From Cobetia sp. L2A1 (GTDB taxonomy: Bacteria; Pseudomonadota; Gammaproteobacteria; Pseudomonadales; Halomonadaceae), in assembly GCF_009796845.1 (NCBI RefSeq), contig NZ_CP047025.1, positions 186,001-250,000 on the forward strand: a stretch of 64,000 bases of DNA, given 5' to 3'. The notes under the pieces were generated by a model, which ran no database searches, was not told the DNA's origin, and saw only the letters and a list, made by a program, of their open reading frames with translations. A program made the translations under genes and the position numbers. Within the stretch, counting starts at the first letter, position 1. Each line of letters opens with the position of its first letter. Below, piece after piece: positions 1-14,366 of this stretch.

Positions 1-1022
1 CCCGCATGAATCATGGCATTGACCAGCTCGCGAGAGCGCGAGGGTGCGAAGCGCCAATCGGTCGTAAAGCTGACCACAAGTATCGGACAGCTGATCGGTG
101 CCATGGCGGCAGCCAGATTGTCGTCGGCGCGCGCGGCAGGGTCGAAGTAATCCAGTGCCTTGGTCATCAATAGGTAGGTATTGGCGTCGAAGGCAGTAGA
201 AAAGGTATCACCCTGGTGGCGTAGATAGCTCTCGACCTGAAAGTCGACATCGTAACCGAAGTTGAGACGGTCTTGACGGAGGTCGCGGCCGAACTTGGTG
301 CCCATCGAATGCTCGGAAAGATAGGTGATGTGACCCACCATGCGAGCCAGCTTGAGACCGCGCTTGGGTACGGCATTGATCCGCGCATACCAGCCATCAT
401 GAAATTCAGGATCAGAGCGGATGGCCTGACGCGCGACCTCGTTGAAGGCGATGTTCTGCGCCGAGAGTTTCGGCGTGCAGGCAACGATGGCGACATGGCC
501 GACCCGCTCGGGGTGGTCCAGCGTCCACTGCAGGGCTTGCATACCGCCTAGCGAACCGCCGACCACCGCCGCGAAGCGTGTGATGCCAAGGCGTTCGGCA
601 AGGCGCTTCTGGCTCTCGACCCAATCCGGCACGGTCATCAACGGGAAGTCGGGGCCCCACTGTGCATTGGTGTCGGGGTTGATCGAGGTGGGACCGGTGC
701 TGCCATGGCAGCCGCCGATGTTATTCAGCGAGATCACAAAGAAGCGTGCAGTGTCGATAGGTTTGCCGGGGCCGATATAGTCGTCCCACCAGCCAGGCTT
801 GCGATCACTCATACTGTGATAGCCGGCAGCGTGGTGATGGCCAGTCAAAGCGTGGCAGACCAGGATAGCGTTGCTGGCGTCAGCGTTCAGCTCGCCGTAG
901 GTCTCGTAGACCAGCGAATACTGTTCGAGGCGTCTGCCGCAGGCTAGCTCCAGCGGGGTATCGAAGTGGGCAGTCTGAGGCGTGACCAGACCGACCGAAT
1001 CCGGGGGCAGGGAATCAGGCAT
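1..1022 (-). CDS. metX: Homoserine O-acyltransferase MetX (3' end outside window)
   Basis: MetX acylates the hydroxyl of homoserine, the first committed step of methionine synthesis, in the cytoplasm. The reading frame is open to the left edge, so about 340 N-terminal residues are visible and the C-terminus is missing. Seen: an alpha/beta-hydrolase fold with the nucleophile elbow GGSLGG (Ser157), the GHHHAAGYH segment and the FTTDWRF motif carrying the catalytic Asp; the catalytic His would lie beyond the edge. I start it at the ATG giving [12 protein letters not shown], as family members begin; an in-frame ATG lies 7 codons upstream. Whether it uses acetyl- or succinyl-CoA cannot be told. 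It follows yggT on the same strand, and metW would be expected next, outside the window. Confidence 0.93.
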   Translation of the reverse strand, partial: MPDSLPPDSVGLVTPQTAHFDTPLELACGRRLEQYSLVYETYGELNADASNAILVCHALTGHHHAAGYHSMSDRKPGWWDDYIGPGKPIDTARFFVISLNNIGGCHGSTGPTSINPDTNAQWGPDFPLMTVPDWVESQKRLAERLGITRFAAVVGGSLGGMQALQWTLDHPERVGHVAIVACTPKLSAQNIAFNEVARQAIRSDPEFHDGWYARINAVPKRGLKLARMVGHITYLSEHSMGTKFGRDLRQDRLNFGYDVDFQVESYLRHQGDTFSTAFDANTYLLMTKALDYFDPAARADDNLAAAMAPISCPILVVSFTTDWRFAPSRSRELVNAMIHA

Positions 1023-1200
1023 CGTGGTGAAGGTTTCCAGCATCATGTCCAGCAAGAGTGTTCGGGCATGGCCCGTGTCCGGGGCGCGAAGCGCGGTGAT
1101 GCGCCTTGTGGGCGTCTCTTGCACCGTAGTAGTGAAGGCTCCGGCCGAGGGCTTACTCTAGCACAGCGCTGCCCGAGCGTGAGCCAGCGAGAAGATACGG

Positions 1201-1246
1201 ATACACAAGCGCCCGCAACGGAAATCCGTAGCGGGCGCTTGTGTAT
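1201..1246 (-). terminator. Strong hairpin between yggT and metX
   Basis: A perfect 16-bp stem (1201-1216 with 1231-1246), extended inside by a four-pair ACGG/CCGT helix after one mismatch. There is no clear T-run on either strand. It lies just after the yggT stop, so it probably ends yggT transcription or attenuates read-through into metX. Confidence 0.6.
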
Positions 1247-1286
1247 CTGGATGATGGGTTTTGCTTGCAGGTCTGACCTGAAGGTC

Positions 1287-1868
1287 TTAGCCGAAAGCGC
1301 TACGCAGCATGCCTAGTGACGGCAGAGTACGACTGACAAGACTGCCGAGCAGGTTGAGTGCGATGAAGACGAAGATCGGCGACAGGTCGAGCATGCCGAT
1401 GGACGGTATTACCTTGCGCACCGGCTTCATGATCGGATCGACCAGCTGGTGGACGAGAATGGCACCCGGATGATTCGCCTTGGGGGAGACCCATGACAGG
1501 ATGATCATCGCGATCAGTGCGAAGAAGTAGATGTTGATGATGCTATCGAGAATGGTGCCCAGTGCCGTCAGTGCAATGAAACTCACCGGTAGCATGCCAC
1601 CACCGAATAGTGCGCCAATGGCGACCAGTACCAGGCAGACTACGATGAAGGCTGCGGCGAGTGTCGCGATGTCAAAGCGGCCCATCGGACGCAAAATTCC
1701 CTGCAGCGGCGCCACCAGCGGATTGGTCGCCTTGACCACCGACTGGGTGACCGGGTTGTAGAAATCTGCGCGCGACAACTGCAGCAAGAAGCGCAGCATC
1801 AGTATGTAGACAAACAGCTGCAGCAGGATGGTAGTCAGCTGAAGTCCGATGTTACCCATAGCACCCAT
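1287..1868 (-). CDS. yggT: YggT family integral membrane protein
   Basis: A 193-residue inner-membrane protein with two tandem YggT domains, each with a pair of hydrophobic segments (about residues 5-30, 60-85, 95-125 and 165-190). The family has no firmly assigned biochemical role; E. coli YggT has been linked to osmotic stress. The ATG at 1868 is chosen because AAGGA sits 8 nt upstream; the longer frame to 1904 lacks a site. It follows proC and yggS on the same strand, the usual order in gamma-proteobacteria. Confidence 0.9.
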   Translation of the reverse strand: MGAMGNIGLQLTTILLQLFVYILMLRFLLQLSRADFYNPVTQSVVKATNPLVAPLQGILRPMGRFDIATLAAAFIVVCLVLVAIGALFGGGMLPVSFIALTALGTILDSIINIYFFALIAMIILSWVSPKANHPGAILVHQLVDPIMKPVRKVIPSIGMLDLSPIFVFIALNLLGSLVSRTLPSLGMLRSAFG

Positions 1869-2003
1869 GGGGTTTTCCTTAAGACGGTGATAGTTGAGGG
1901 GCACGCACGATAATTACGCACGTTATACCGATAGCATGCCAACAAGAGATGAACAGCGCATGATGGCGTGTTCATCTCCGTGCTGCCAGTCATTGGCGTT
2001 GGG

Positions 2004-2846
2004 TTATTGGTCCAGCTCTCGGGCCATCTCCGCGGCACGTACGCTGGAGGCCTTGGCAGCGCGCGCGACGATCTCACGCAAGTCATCATTCTCGAAACTG
2101 TTGATCGCGCGTTCGGTGGTGCCGTTCGGTGAGCAGACGCGGCGGCGCAGCTCGGCGGGGTCGTGCTCACTGGTGAAGGCCATCTCTGATGCCCCTCGCG
2201 CCGTCTGGATCGCAAGGCGCCGAGCCGTCTCGGTGCTCAGGCCCAGTTCGATGCCTGCTGCCTCCAGGGCTTCGATGAAGAGGAAGAAATAGGCGGGGCC
2301 AGAACCGGAAATACCGGTGACCGCTTCCAGCAGGCCTTCGTCCTCGACCCATTCGACGACTCCGACAGCCGTCAGCATGTCGTCCATCAAGGCGCGCTGA
2401 TCTTCTGTCACCTGAGCGGTAGCGAACAGGCCGCTGGCGCCAACGCCGACCAATGAAGGTGTATTCGGCATGCAGCGAATAATGGCGAGATCTCCGCCCA
2501 GCCAGCGCTCGAGACTCTCGCAGGTAATGCCCGCTGCGACTGACACGATCAGTGGCTTGCGTGTCTGAACGGCAGCGACAAGTGCTTGGCAGACGTCATG
2601 CATCATCTGTGGTTTGACGCCCAGGACGACGACATCAGCGCGCGATACGGCGTCATCGTTATCTTGCGTGGTGCTGACACCATAACGCTTCTCGAGTGCA
2701 TCAAGCGTCTCGCGGGAACGTGCCGTTGCAATGATATGGCTAGCGGGATAGCCGGCCGCGATCATGCCACCGAAGATAGCGCTGGCCATGTTGCCTGCAC
2801 CGATGAAGGCAATCGTGCGAGGTGCTGAGGAAGTCTGACGAGTCAT
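2004..2846 (-). CDS. proC: Pyrroline-5-carboxylate reductase
   Basis: Reduces pyrroline-5-carboxylate to proline with NAD(P)H, the last step of proline synthesis, in the cytoplasm. At 280 residues it matches the family length. An N-terminal Rossmann motif FIGAGNMA (about residues 14-21) binds the cofactor, and the C-terminal helical dimerisation domain contains the family signature around GISGSGPAYFFLF (about residues 175-187) followed by the VCSPNGTT segment. It lies between yggS and yggT on the same strand, with 109 nt separating it from yggS. Proline is also a compatible solute, which fits a salt-adapted host, but nothing here shows osmotic control. Confidence 0.96.
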   Translation of the reverse strand: MTRQTSSAPRTIAFIGAGNMASAIFGGMIAAGYPASHIIATARSRETLDALEKRYGVSTTQDNDDAVSRADVVVLGVKPQMMHDVCQALVAAVQTRKPLIVSVAAGITCESLERWLGGDLAIIRCMPNTPSLVGVGASGLFATAQVTEDQRALMDDMLTAVGVVEWVEDEGLLEAVTGISGSGPAYFFLFIEALEAAGIELGLSTETARRLAIQTARGASEMAFTSEHDPAELRRRVCSPNGTTERAINSFENDDLREIVARAAKASSVRAAEMARELDQ

Positions 2847-2955
2847 GCAGTGCTCCTGTTGCTAGGGGCTTTGAAAAGGCGCCGTCATTGAGGCGTGATG
2901 CCAGCCTCGAGGTTGCGAGAACACTGGCTGCCATCGAGACGAATACGATGGAGAG

Positions 2956-3693
2956 TCAGGATGTCGCGGAGTAGTCACGCGCACCAAAGATAGCCGTACC
3001 AAGACGGACTAGAGTCGCGCCCTCGTCGATGGCGGCTTCCAGGTCAGCACTCATGCCCATCGAGAGCGTATCAATACAAGCCTGAGGATAGCGTGCTTGC
3101 AGCTGATTCAGCATCTCATGTAGCTGGCGGAAGGGCGCGCGCTTCGTTTCTTCACTGGCATCAGGGCCACAAGGGGCCGGAATGGTCATCAGACCACGTA
3201 GATTCAGATTAGGCAGTGCCATGACGATATCGGCCAGTGCCATGAGTTCCTCGGGTGCGATACCAGCCTTCGAGGCCTCTCCGGAGACATTGACCTGCAG
3301 GCAGACATTCAAGGGATCACTCGCTGCGGGGCGCTGCTCGCTCAGTCGACGAGCGATCTTGTCACGCTCTACGGTATGTACCCAGGTGAAATGTTCGGCA
3401 ATGGCGCGGGTCTTGTTGGATTGGATCGGGCCAATGAAATGCCATTCGATATCTGTCAGGTCTGACAGGGCCTGCTGCTTATCCAGCGCTTCCTGGAGAT
3501 AATTTTCGCCAAAGGCGCGTTGTCCAGAATTCCAGGCAACACGTAGCAAGGAAGCCGGCTTGGTCTTGCTTACGGCCAATAGCTGAGCGGCATCAGTATT
3601 GCGTTTACATGTCTGTAATGCATTTTTCAGTCGAATGCGTGCCTCTAGGATACACTGAGTAACACTAGCTTCATCATCAGGGACTGTGGTCAT
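2956..3693 (-). CDS. yggS: PLP homeostasis protein YggS
   Basis: A 245-residue single-domain PLP-binding protein related to the N-terminal barrel of alanine racemase. The family balances pyridoxal phosphate and amino-acid pools and is not a known enzyme. The PLP lysine is in the motif AVSKTKP (Lys43). The conserved WHFIGPIQSNK and the C-terminal LSMGMSADLEAAI phosphate-binding segment are present. The ATG at 3693 is supported by AGGAG 9 nt upstream. It diverges from pilT, the standard pilT-yggS arrangement, and heads the yggS-proC-yggT-metX run. Confidence 0.93.
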   Translation of the reverse strand: MTTVPDDEASVTQCILEARIRLKNALQTCKRNTDAAQLLAVSKTKPASLLRVAWNSGQRAFGENYLQEALDKQQALSDLTDIEWHFIGPIQSNKTRAIAEHFTWVHTVERDKIARRLSEQRPAASDPLNVCLQVNVSGEASKAGIAPEELMALADIVMALPNLNLRGLMTIPAPCGPDASEETKRAPFRQLHEMLNQLQARYPQACIDTLSMGMSADLEAAIDEGATLVRLGTAIFGARDYSATS

Positions 3694-3874
3694 GCGGCTC
3701 GGCTCCTGAAATTCACGGAATATCGTTACGATCAACGACGCAACGCGCTTCGGCTGTAGTATCAGACGATGAGCGTTCTGGTTTCACCATGATCGCGTCA
3801 TCTGCCGAATGGTCAACGGTTCACATACACAAGATGCGTTTTTACAAGAGCTTCGGTCTTCGCGAGGGATATGC

Positions 3875-4906
3875 ATGGATATTACCGAATTGCTGGCTTT
3901 TTCGGCAAAGCAGAACGCCTCGGACCTGCACCTGTCGGCAGGTCTGCCTCCGATGATACGTGTCGATGGTGATGTACGGCGTATCAATGTCCCGTCCATG
4001 GATGACAAGCAGGTACGGTCGCTGATCTACGAGATCATGAATGACAAGCAGCGTCGTGATTTCGAAGAATTCCTCGAGACCGATTTCTCCTTCGAGGTGC
4101 CTGGTGTATCGCGCTTTCGTGTTAACGCCTTTCATCAAGGGCGTGGAGCCGGTGCCGTTTTCCGTACCATCCCCTCTGAAGTGTTAACGATGGAAGACCT
4201 GGGGTTGGGCGAGGTATTCCGCAAGATGTGCATGTTGCCTCGAGGACTGATTCTGGTCACGGGGCCGACGGGGTCGGGTAAGTCGACCACGCTGGCGGCG
4301 ATGGTCGACTATATCAACGAGAACAAATACGACCATATTCTGACGATCGAGGATCCGGTTGAGTTTGTGCATCAGTCCAAGCGCTGCTTGATCAATCAAC
4401 GTGAGGTGCACCGGGATACTCATGGTTTTGCACCCGCCTTGCGTTCGGCATTGCGAGAAGATCCTGACGTCATTCTGGTGGGTGAGTTGCGGGACCTGGA
4501 AACTATCCGCCTTGCACTGACCGCTGCCGAGACTGGCCACTTGGTGTTCGGTACGCTGCATACGACCTCAGCAACCAAGACGGTTGACCGCATCATTGAT
4601 GTCTTCCCGGGCGATGAGAAGTCGATGGTGCGCTCGATGCTCTCCGAATCACTGCAGGGGGTTATCGCTCAGACATTGCTCAAGAAAGTGGGTGGTGGCC
4701 GTGTAGCAGCACACGAGATACTGCTTGCAACGCCTGCCATTCGTAACCTGATTCGTGAGGATAAGGTGGCGCAGATGTATTCTTCCATTCAGACCGGCGG
4801 CGCGCTAGGTATGCAAACACTGGACTCCGCGTTGAGTCGTTTGCTAGCCGAAGGGCTGGTGACCAGAGAAGAGGCTCAGGCGAAAGCCAAAGGGCTCTTG
4901 AGCTGA
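3875..4906 (+). CDS. pilT: Type IV pilus retraction ATPase PilT
   Basis: A 344-residue hexameric ATPase of the secretion-ATPase family that depolymerises type IV pili at the inner-membrane platform and drives twitching. Seen in order: Walker A GPTGSGKST, the Asp box ILTIEDPVEF, Walker B VILVGELRD, the His box HLVFGTLHTT, and the C-terminal ATPAIRNLIRE motif needed for retraction. I start at MDITELLAFSAKQ (ATG 3875, preceded by GAGG); the frame opens 66 nt earlier, but that extension does not look like the family. It is followed by pilU after 132 nt, as is usual. Confidence 0.96.
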   Translation: MDITELLAFSAKQNASDLHLSAGLPPMIRVDGDVRRINVPSMDDKQVRSLIYEIMNDKQRRDFEEFLETDFSFEVPGVSRFRVNAFHQGRGAGAVFRTIPSEVLTMEDLGLGEVFRKMCMLPRGLILVTGPTGSGKSTTLAAMVDYINENKYDHILTIEDPVEFVHQSKRCLINQREVHRDTHGFAPALRSALREDPDVILVGELRDLETIRLALTAAETGHLVFGTLHTTSATKTVDRIIDVFPGDEKSMVRSMLSESLQGVIAQTLLKKVGGGRVAAHEILLATPAIRNLIREDKVAQMYSSIQTGGALGMQTLDSALSRLLAEGLVTREEAQAKAKGLLS

Positions 4907-5038
4907 TGAATAGGATGCATAGAGGGTGGCGCGAAATGCTGTAGGTGTTGCCAGACCCAGAACGCATCCTCGTGGTGTTCATTGTTCGCGGGACGGTAAT
5001 TTGAGAGTGATTTAACAGCGTGCATCGGGAAACGACTC

Positions 5039-6193
5039 ATGACTCCTCATGAATGGCTGCAGGAACTCCTGCAGTTGATGGTCAGCAAGGGTAGCTCCGA
5101 CCTTTTCATCTCTACCGGCACGCCGCCTCAGATGAAGGTCAATGGGCGCATGATCGCACTGGGCGACAAGAAGCTTGATGTTGATCAGGTGCGAGAGCTG
5201 GTGCTTGCTCCCATGAGCGATATGCAGCGCACACGATTTGAAGAAGAGCGCGAAGCCAATTTTGCGCACAGCCTGGCAGGGGTCGGGCGCTTCAGAATCA
5301 GTGCCTTCTTTCAGCGTAGCCAGATGGGCATGGTGATTCGTCGTATCCAGTTGACGATTCCGAGTCTGGAAGAATTGCGGCTGCCCGACATCATCAAGGG
5401 GCTTTCCGAGACCAAGCGCGGATTGGTGATCTTTGTCGGCGGTACTGGTGCCGGTAAGTCCACCTCACTGGCAGCGATGATTCAGCATCGAAATCAAACT
5501 TCCAGCGGGCACATCATTTGTATCGAAGATCCGATTGAGTACATCCACCCTCATCAGCGCTCCATTGTGACGCAGCGCGAAGTGGGCATTGATACTGAGT
5601 CCTTTGAGGTGGCGCTGCGCAATACTCTTCGCCAGGCGCCCGACGTGATCATGATTGGTGAGATTCGTTCACGCGAGACCATGGAGCACGCATTGACCTT
5701 CGCCGAGACAGGTCACCTGTGTCTGGCGACGTTGCATGCCAATAATGCGAATCAGGCATTGGACCGCATTATTCACTTCTTCCCCGAGGAGCGTCATGAG
5801 CAAGTCTGGATGGATCTGTCGCTGAATCTAAAGGGGATTGTGGCGCAGCAGTTGCTGCCGCATAAAAGCGGTGACGGTGCGCAACGCGTGCCTGCGATTG
5901 AAGTGATGCTGCGTTCACCTTTGATCGTGGACTTGATTCGCAAGGGTGCCGTCGTCGAGATCAAGGACGTCATGAAGCGCTCTCAACAGCTGGGCATGAT
6001 GACCTTCGATAAATCGCTATATGCGTTGCATCAGCAGGGCTTGATTACTGAAGAGGTTGCATTGGCACATGCAGATTCTGCCAACGACTTGCGACTGATG
6101 ATCAAGTTTGGCGATTCCGACAGTGCACAGGAGGCTCAGTTGGATGTCTTGAATGCGGCGAGTCGTTTCTCGCTTCAAGACGACGATGATTGA
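5039..6193 (+). CDS. pilU: PilT-dependent retraction ATPase PilU
   Basis: A PilT paralogue of 384 residues that assists pilus retraction. Seen: Walker A GGTGAGKST, the IEDPIEYIHPH Asp box, Walker B VIMIGEIRS, the HLCLATLHANN His box, and a C-terminal extension ending in acidic residues (QDDDD) that PilT lacks. The motif corresponding to AIRNLIRE reads RSPLIVDLIRKG, as in other PilU. The start ATG is preceded by CGGGAAACGACTC. No further pilus genes are in the window. Confidence 0.95.
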   Translation: MTPHEWLQELLQLMVSKGSSDLFISTGTPPQMKVNGRMIALGDKKLDVDQVRELVLAPMSDMQRTRFEEEREANFAHSLAGVGRFRISAFFQRSQMGMVIRRIQLTIPSLEELRLPDIIKGLSETKRGLVIFVGGTGAGKSTSLAAMIQHRNQTSSGHIICIEDPIEYIHPHQRSIVTQREVGIDTESFEVALRNTLRQAPDVIMIGEIRSRETMEHALTFAETGHLCLATLHANNANQALDRIIHFFPEERHEQVWMDLSLNLKGIVAQQLLPHKSGDGAQRVPAIEVMLRSPLIVDLIRKGAVVEIKDVMKRSQQLGMMTFDKSLYALHQQGLITEEVALAHADSANDLRLMIKFGDSDSAQEAQLDVLNAASRFSLQDDDD

Positions 6194-6229
6194 TGGGTCA
6201 ATAGGTTGATCAGCAGCGACACGTTGCCC

Positions 6230-6277
6230 GATGCAAGACTGCCGCTCCCGAGGCAAAGGGAGCGGCAGTCTTGCATC
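6230..6277. terminator. Bidirectional terminator between pilU and anmK
   Basis: A perfect 20-bp stem (6230-6249 with 6258-6277) and an 8-nt loop between two convergent genes. No strong T-run, but position and length fit a shared transcription stop. Confidence 0.75.
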
Positions 6278-6327
6278 AGGTCGGTATGTCCTGGCGCTGT
6301 ATTGAAGTGCAAGGTGCGATGAGTCGA

Positions 6328-7476
6328 CTAACGTGCGTAGATGCCGCCCAGTACTCGCAGGCCGCGCGCACCTGTCACGCTGGGTAGATTGCCTGAACGA
6401 CCTAACACGCGACGCGCTGCCAACCACGCAAAAGCGCCAGCTTCCAGCAGATCGGCATTCCAGCCCAGCTCTGCACAGCAAGTGATACGCGTTGATTGCG
6501 GGCCGTGTGCCAAGCGCTGCTCAAGCGCTGCGATCAATGCCAGGTTGCGTGCGCCGCCTCCACAAGGTGTAAGGGCAGGTAAAGGTATGCCTGTTTTCTC
6601 CAGACTGCGCGCGACGCTCTCCACTGTCAGTGCCAATAGTGTGGCCTGCACATCGGCGGGAGCTTCATTGCCTGAAAGGTATTGCTCCAGCCAGCCAAGA
6701 TGAAAGTCTTCGCGGCCGGTGCTCTTGGGGAGTGGCTTGGCAAAATACTCCGCTGCCAGCAGGTGCTCAAGCACCCCGGGGATAACGTGTCCGCTGGCGG
6801 CCCATTGGCCATCGCGGTCAATGGGTGTGCCATGATGTCGAGCATGCCAGGCATCCAGCAGGCAATTGGCAGGTCCGGTGTCAAAGCCAATCACTGGCGC
6901 TCCTGAGTGCTGAGGTGGCAGCAAGGTCAAATTGGCGATGCCGCCGAGGTTCAGTAATCCATGCCACTGATCAGGCTGGCTGAAAAGTGCCGCATGGAAG
7001 GCGGGTGCCAGTGGGGCGGCCTGTCCGCCGGCGGCGAGATCACGTCGACGGAAATCACCGACGACAGCAATGCCGCACAGCTCGGCCAGCAAGCTCGGAT
7101 TATCCAATTGGTAGGTATAGGGCGTAGCCTTTTGCTGTGAGTGAAAGCCGTGCGGACGATGCTCGATCGTCTGGCCATGACTACCTACCGCACAGATAGC
7201 CGCTGGCGTCAGTTGCTGTCGAGTCAGAAGCTGTCGTATTGCGCTAGCGGCGAGTTCTGCAAGTTCCTGCTCCGCCAAGGCAAGATCAGAAAAGCGTGCT
7301 TGATCGTCATGCATCAATCGCCACAAGCATTCACGCAGTGTCGCAGGGAGTGGCAGATCAAGGCCGTCGATGAAGTGGATCTGCTCTCTATCCATTGTGT
7401 GCGGCTCTATCTCGAGCAGAGCAATGTCCAGTCCGTCGAGGCTGGTGCCGGTCATCAGGCCAAGGTAAAGCGCCAT
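6328..7476 (-). CDS. anmK: Anhydro-N-acetylmuramic acid kinase
   Basis: Converts 1,6-anhydro-MurNAc and ATP to MurNAc-6-phosphate in cell-wall recycling, in the cytoplasm. The N-terminal LGLMTGTSLDGLD is the family ATP/sugar-binding signature; NLGGIANLT, IGFDTGPANCLLD and the CGGGARN segment are further ASKHA-fold family markers. I start it at MALYLGLMTGTS (382 residues); the frame continues upstream but only this start matches the family N-terminus. It diverges from tyrS, an arrangement common in Pseudomonas relatives. Confidence 0.95.
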   Translation of the reverse strand: MALYLGLMTGTSLDGLDIALLEIEPHTMDREQIHFIDGLDLPLPATLRECLWRLMHDDQARFSDLALAEQELAELAASAIRQLLTRQQLTPAAICAVGSHGQTIEHRPHGFHSQQKATPYTYQLDNPSLLAELCGIAVVGDFRRRDLAAGGQAAPLAPAFHAALFSQPDQWHGLLNLGGIANLTLLPPQHSGAPVIGFDTGPANCLLDAWHARHHGTPIDRDGQWAASGHVIPGVLEHLLAAEYFAKPLPKSTGREDFHLGWLEQYLSGNEAPADVQATLLALTVESVARSLEKTGIPLPALTPCGGGARNLALIAALEQRLAHGPQSTRITCCAELGWNADLLEAGAFAWLAARRVLGRSGNLPSVTGARGLRVLGGIYAR

Positions 7477-7619
7477 TGAGAGATCTCCCGATCTATAGGG
7501 GCGTGAAGCTTGCGAGCATGAAACATGGGGGCAGGGGGTGCATGAGATACCCGTCATGCTAACATTCTCAGCCAACATGCCCCGCTACAGGGGGAGCAGC
7601 AACGGTCAGAGAGGGCAGG

Positions 7620-8828
7620 ATGAGCGATAAGTCAGTAGTCGAAGCGCTGGATATCATCAAGCGCGGCACCGATGAGGTGCTGGTCGAGGAAGAGTTGGTC
7701 AGGAAACTCGAGTCTGGGCGCAAGCTTCGGGTCAAGGCGGGCTTTGATCCGACGGCGCCAGATCTCCATCTCGGCCATACGGTGCTGATCAACAAGCTGC
7801 GTCAGCTGCAAGACCTCGGGCATGAGGTCATCTTCCTCATTGGTGACTTCACCGGTCGTATCGGTGACCCGACAGGCAAGAGTGTGACGCGTAAGCCGCT
7901 GACCGAGGCAGACGTCAAGGCCAATGCACTGACCTATCAAGAGCAGGTCTTCAAGATTCTCGATCGCGAGAAGACGCGCATCGCCTTCAACTCCGAATGG
8001 ATCAGCAAGCTCTCTGCCAGTGACATGATCGAGCTAGCGGCATCCAGTACCGTTGCGCGAATGCTCGAGCGTGATGACTTCGACAAGCGCTATACCGGCA
8101 ATCAGCCGATCTCGATCCATGAGTTTCTCTACCCCCTGATTCAGGGCTATGACTCTGTGGCACTGGAAGCGGATATCGAGCTGGGGGGGACTGACCAGAA
8201 GTTCAATCTGCTGATGGGGCGTGAGCTGCAACGCCAACGCGGGCAGGAACCGCAGGTCGTGATCACCATGCCGATCCTCGAAGGCCTGGATGGCGTGCAG
8301 AAGATGTCCAAGTCATTGGGCAACTATATTGGCATCAATGACCGCCCGGGCGAGATGTTCAGCAAGATTGTCTCCATGCCTGATGCGCTAATCTGGCGTT
8401 ACTTCGAGTTGCTGTCCTTGCGTCCATTGGATGAAGTGAAAGCATTGATGGCAAGCATCGATGCAGGTGCCAATCCGCGCGATGTGAAGATGGAGCTGGC
8501 ACGTGAGTTGGTCGCGCGCTTCCATGATGAGGAAGCGGCGGCTACAGCTCATCTCTCCAGTGGCAATCAGTTGGCGGAAGGTGAGCTGCCTGCCGACCTG
8601 CCTGAAGTGTCGATTAGCCTGGAAGGTGCAGAGGTTGCGCCCATCGCTGCGGTGCTTAACCGCGCGGGCTTGGCGAATAACAGTGCTCAAGCCAAAGACA
8701 TGCTCAAGAATGGACGTGTGAAGGTAGATGGTGAAGTCATCGATCCGTCTTATATGGCCCCGTTTGATACAGCCATCGTTATTCAGGCCGGTAAGAAGCG
8801 TTATGCACGAGTGACCGTATCGCGCTAA
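7620..8828 (+). CDS. tyrS: Tyrosyl-tRNA synthetase
   Basis: Charges tRNA-Tyr with tyrosine. A class I synthetase of 402 residues: the HIGH-type motif reads HLGH in [10 protein letters not shown] (about residue 48), the KMSKS loop is intact (about residue 231), and a C-terminal S4 RNA-binding domain follows from about residue 340 ([19 protein letters not shown]). Family members with KMSKS and this length belong to the TyrRS type found in Pseudomonas. The start has a plausible site (GGGCAGG) upstream. It is followed by a clear terminator and then the rRNA operon. Confidence 0.96.
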   Translation: MSDKSVVEALDIIKRGTDEVLVEEELVRKLESGRKLRVKAGFDPTAPDLHLGHTVLINKLRQLQDLGHEVIFLIGDFTGRIGDPTGKSVTRKPLTEADVKANALTYQEQVFKILDREKTRIAFNSEWISKLSASDMIELAASSTVARMLERDDFDKRYTGNQPISIHEFLYPLIQGYDSVALEADIELGGTDQKFNLLMGRELQRQRGQEPQVVITMPILEGLDGVQKMSKSLGNYIGINDRPGEMFSKIVSMPDALIWRYFELLSLRPLDEVKALMASIDAGANPRDVKMELARELVARFHDEEAAATAHLSSGNQLAEGELPADLPEVSISLEGAEVAPIAAVLNRAGLANNSAQAKDMLKNGRVKVDGEVIDPSYMAPFDTAIVIQAGKKRYARVTVSR

Positions 8829-8852
8829 ACGTAGCACCTTTATAGTCTGGCT

Positions 8853-8885
8853 ATTCGGCCCCGCCATTTATTGGCGGGGCCGAAT
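8853..8885 (+). terminator. tyrS terminator
   Basis: A perfect 14-bp stem (8853-8866 with 8872-8885) with a 5-nt loop, directly after tyrS and before the rRNA promoters. Confidence 0.75.
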
Positions 8886-9121
8886 GCGTTACTAGGGACT
8901 CGAATTCAGCGCTCAAAGACAGGTGCCGGACTCACGATGGCGCAGAATCATCGCGATCTGACGCTCATGTGACATTCCCGCCAAAAAGGCCTTGCGCTGA
9001 ACCAGTTCGGTGCGTAAAGTACGCATCCGCTGCCGGTGACGCAGGGCGTTACCAGCGGTGAAAGAGGTGTGCAGGTGATTGTTTCGATTGATGTTTTTCA
9101 AATCTCTCCGAAACACTCCAC

Positions 9122-9149
9122 TTGACAATCCCGGCAGATTCGCTAGAAT
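9122..9149 (+). promoter_or_regulatory. rRNA operon promoter P1
   Basis: A -35 box TTGACA and a -10 box TAGAAT separated by 16 nt, followed by a GC-rich stretch (ACGCCGC) typical of stringently controlled rRNA promoters. Located about 310 nt upstream of 16S. Confidence 0.75.
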
Positions 9150-9240
9150 ACGCCGCACACCTTACGGAACACGTGAACGGGCATCGCCCCTCACTACTTG
9201 ATGATGCTTAGAGGCAGTCGACTGACTCATCACCAAGTGC

Positions 9241-9268
9241 TTGACTTCCCAAGCGTTCCTGGTAGAAT
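9241..9268 (+). promoter_or_regulatory. rRNA operon promoter P2
   Basis: A -35 box TTGACT and a -10 box TAGAAT with a 16-nt spacer, about 120 nt downstream of P1. The 8886-9433 leader shows no gene; besides the promoters it holds boxA and half of the 16S processing stem. Confidence 0.75.
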
Positions 9269-9290
9269 ATGCCTCCTCGCTTAACAGCGA

Positions 9291-9302
9291 CGCTCTTTAA
9301 AA
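9291..9302 (+). promoter_or_regulatory. boxA antitermination element, 16S leader
   Basis: CGCTCTTTAAAA resembles the boxA consensus TGCTCTTTAACA that loads the Nus antitermination complex on rRNA transcripts. Confidence 0.65.
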
Positions 9303-9305
9303 ATT

Positions 9306-9335
9306 TGATCAGGTAATTCGTGTGAGCGCTTGCCG
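9306..9335 (+). other. 5' half of the 16S RNase III processing stem
   Basis: These bases pair with 10994-11025 downstream of 16S over nearly 30 bp, with one bulged T and one G-U pair, forming the helix that RNase III cleaves to release pre-16S. Confidence 0.75.
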
Positions 9336-9433
9336 ATGAGTGGTGACAAGGTCACCAAATATCGGAGCAAGCCTCTCACGAGAAGTTTGACTCTGAACCA
9401 AGTTTGGTCTGCTTAACAGACTATCAAGCTTAT

Positions 9434-10974
<1,541 letters not shown>

Positions 10975-10993
10975 TCGACACTGTTTATCGCTC

Positions 10994-11025
10994 GCGGCAA
11001 GTGCTCACAACGAATTACCTGATCA
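10994..11025 (+). other. 3' half of the 16S RNase III processing stem
   Basis: Complementary to the leader at 9306-9335; see that entry. Confidence 0.75.
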
Positions 11026-11050
11026 AGTTAGTTTATCGAGTAGTAGTGTC

Positions 11051-11127
<77 letters not shown>

Positions 11128-11168
11128 AAAGCTTCGTGCTTTTGTCGACACGGTTTTGCCGACTTTGA

Positions 11169-11244
11169 GGGGCCATAGCTCAGCTGGGAGAGCGCCTGCC
11201 TTGCACGCAGGAGGTCAGCGGTTCGATCCCGCTTGGCTCCACCA
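11169..11244 (+). tRNA. alaT: tRNA-Ala (TGC)
   Basis: A 76-nt tRNA with encoded CCA, anticodon loop CTTGCAC (TGC), T-arm GTTCGATC. Second spacer tRNA, 41 nt after tRNA-Ile. Confidence 0.96.
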
Positions 11245-11355
11245 CAAAGACGACAGTTCACGCTTCTACTACCTGATAACGCTGACAGTTCACAGTGACA
11301 AGCATATCGCCTTCCTCGTGAAGGTTGTGTGACTTCTCACTGTTCACTGAACAGC

Positions 11356-11368
11356 CGCTCTTTAACAA
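11356..11368 (+). promoter_or_regulatory. boxA antitermination element, 16S-23S spacer
   Basis: CGCTCTTTAACAA is a near-perfect boxA, placed before the 23S gene as in other gamma-proteobacterial operons. The rest of the 11245-11476 spacer has only the 5' arm of the 23S processing stem: 11366-11383 and 11422-11434 pair with 14450-14467 and 14431-14443. Confidence 0.75.
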
Positions 11369-11476
11369 TGTGAATCATGCTGACGATGGATATGTGCGCC
11401 AAGCATATGTCCGTCAAACGATATGTCGGAGTTGTTCGACAATTCGTAATCCTTGACAGACCCCTTGGGGTTATAT

Positions 11477-14366
<2,890 letters not shown>

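Noticed and set aside
8913..9158. Small minus-strand frame in the rRNA leader
   Set aside because: No ribosome site, and the region is occupied by rRNA promoters and leader.
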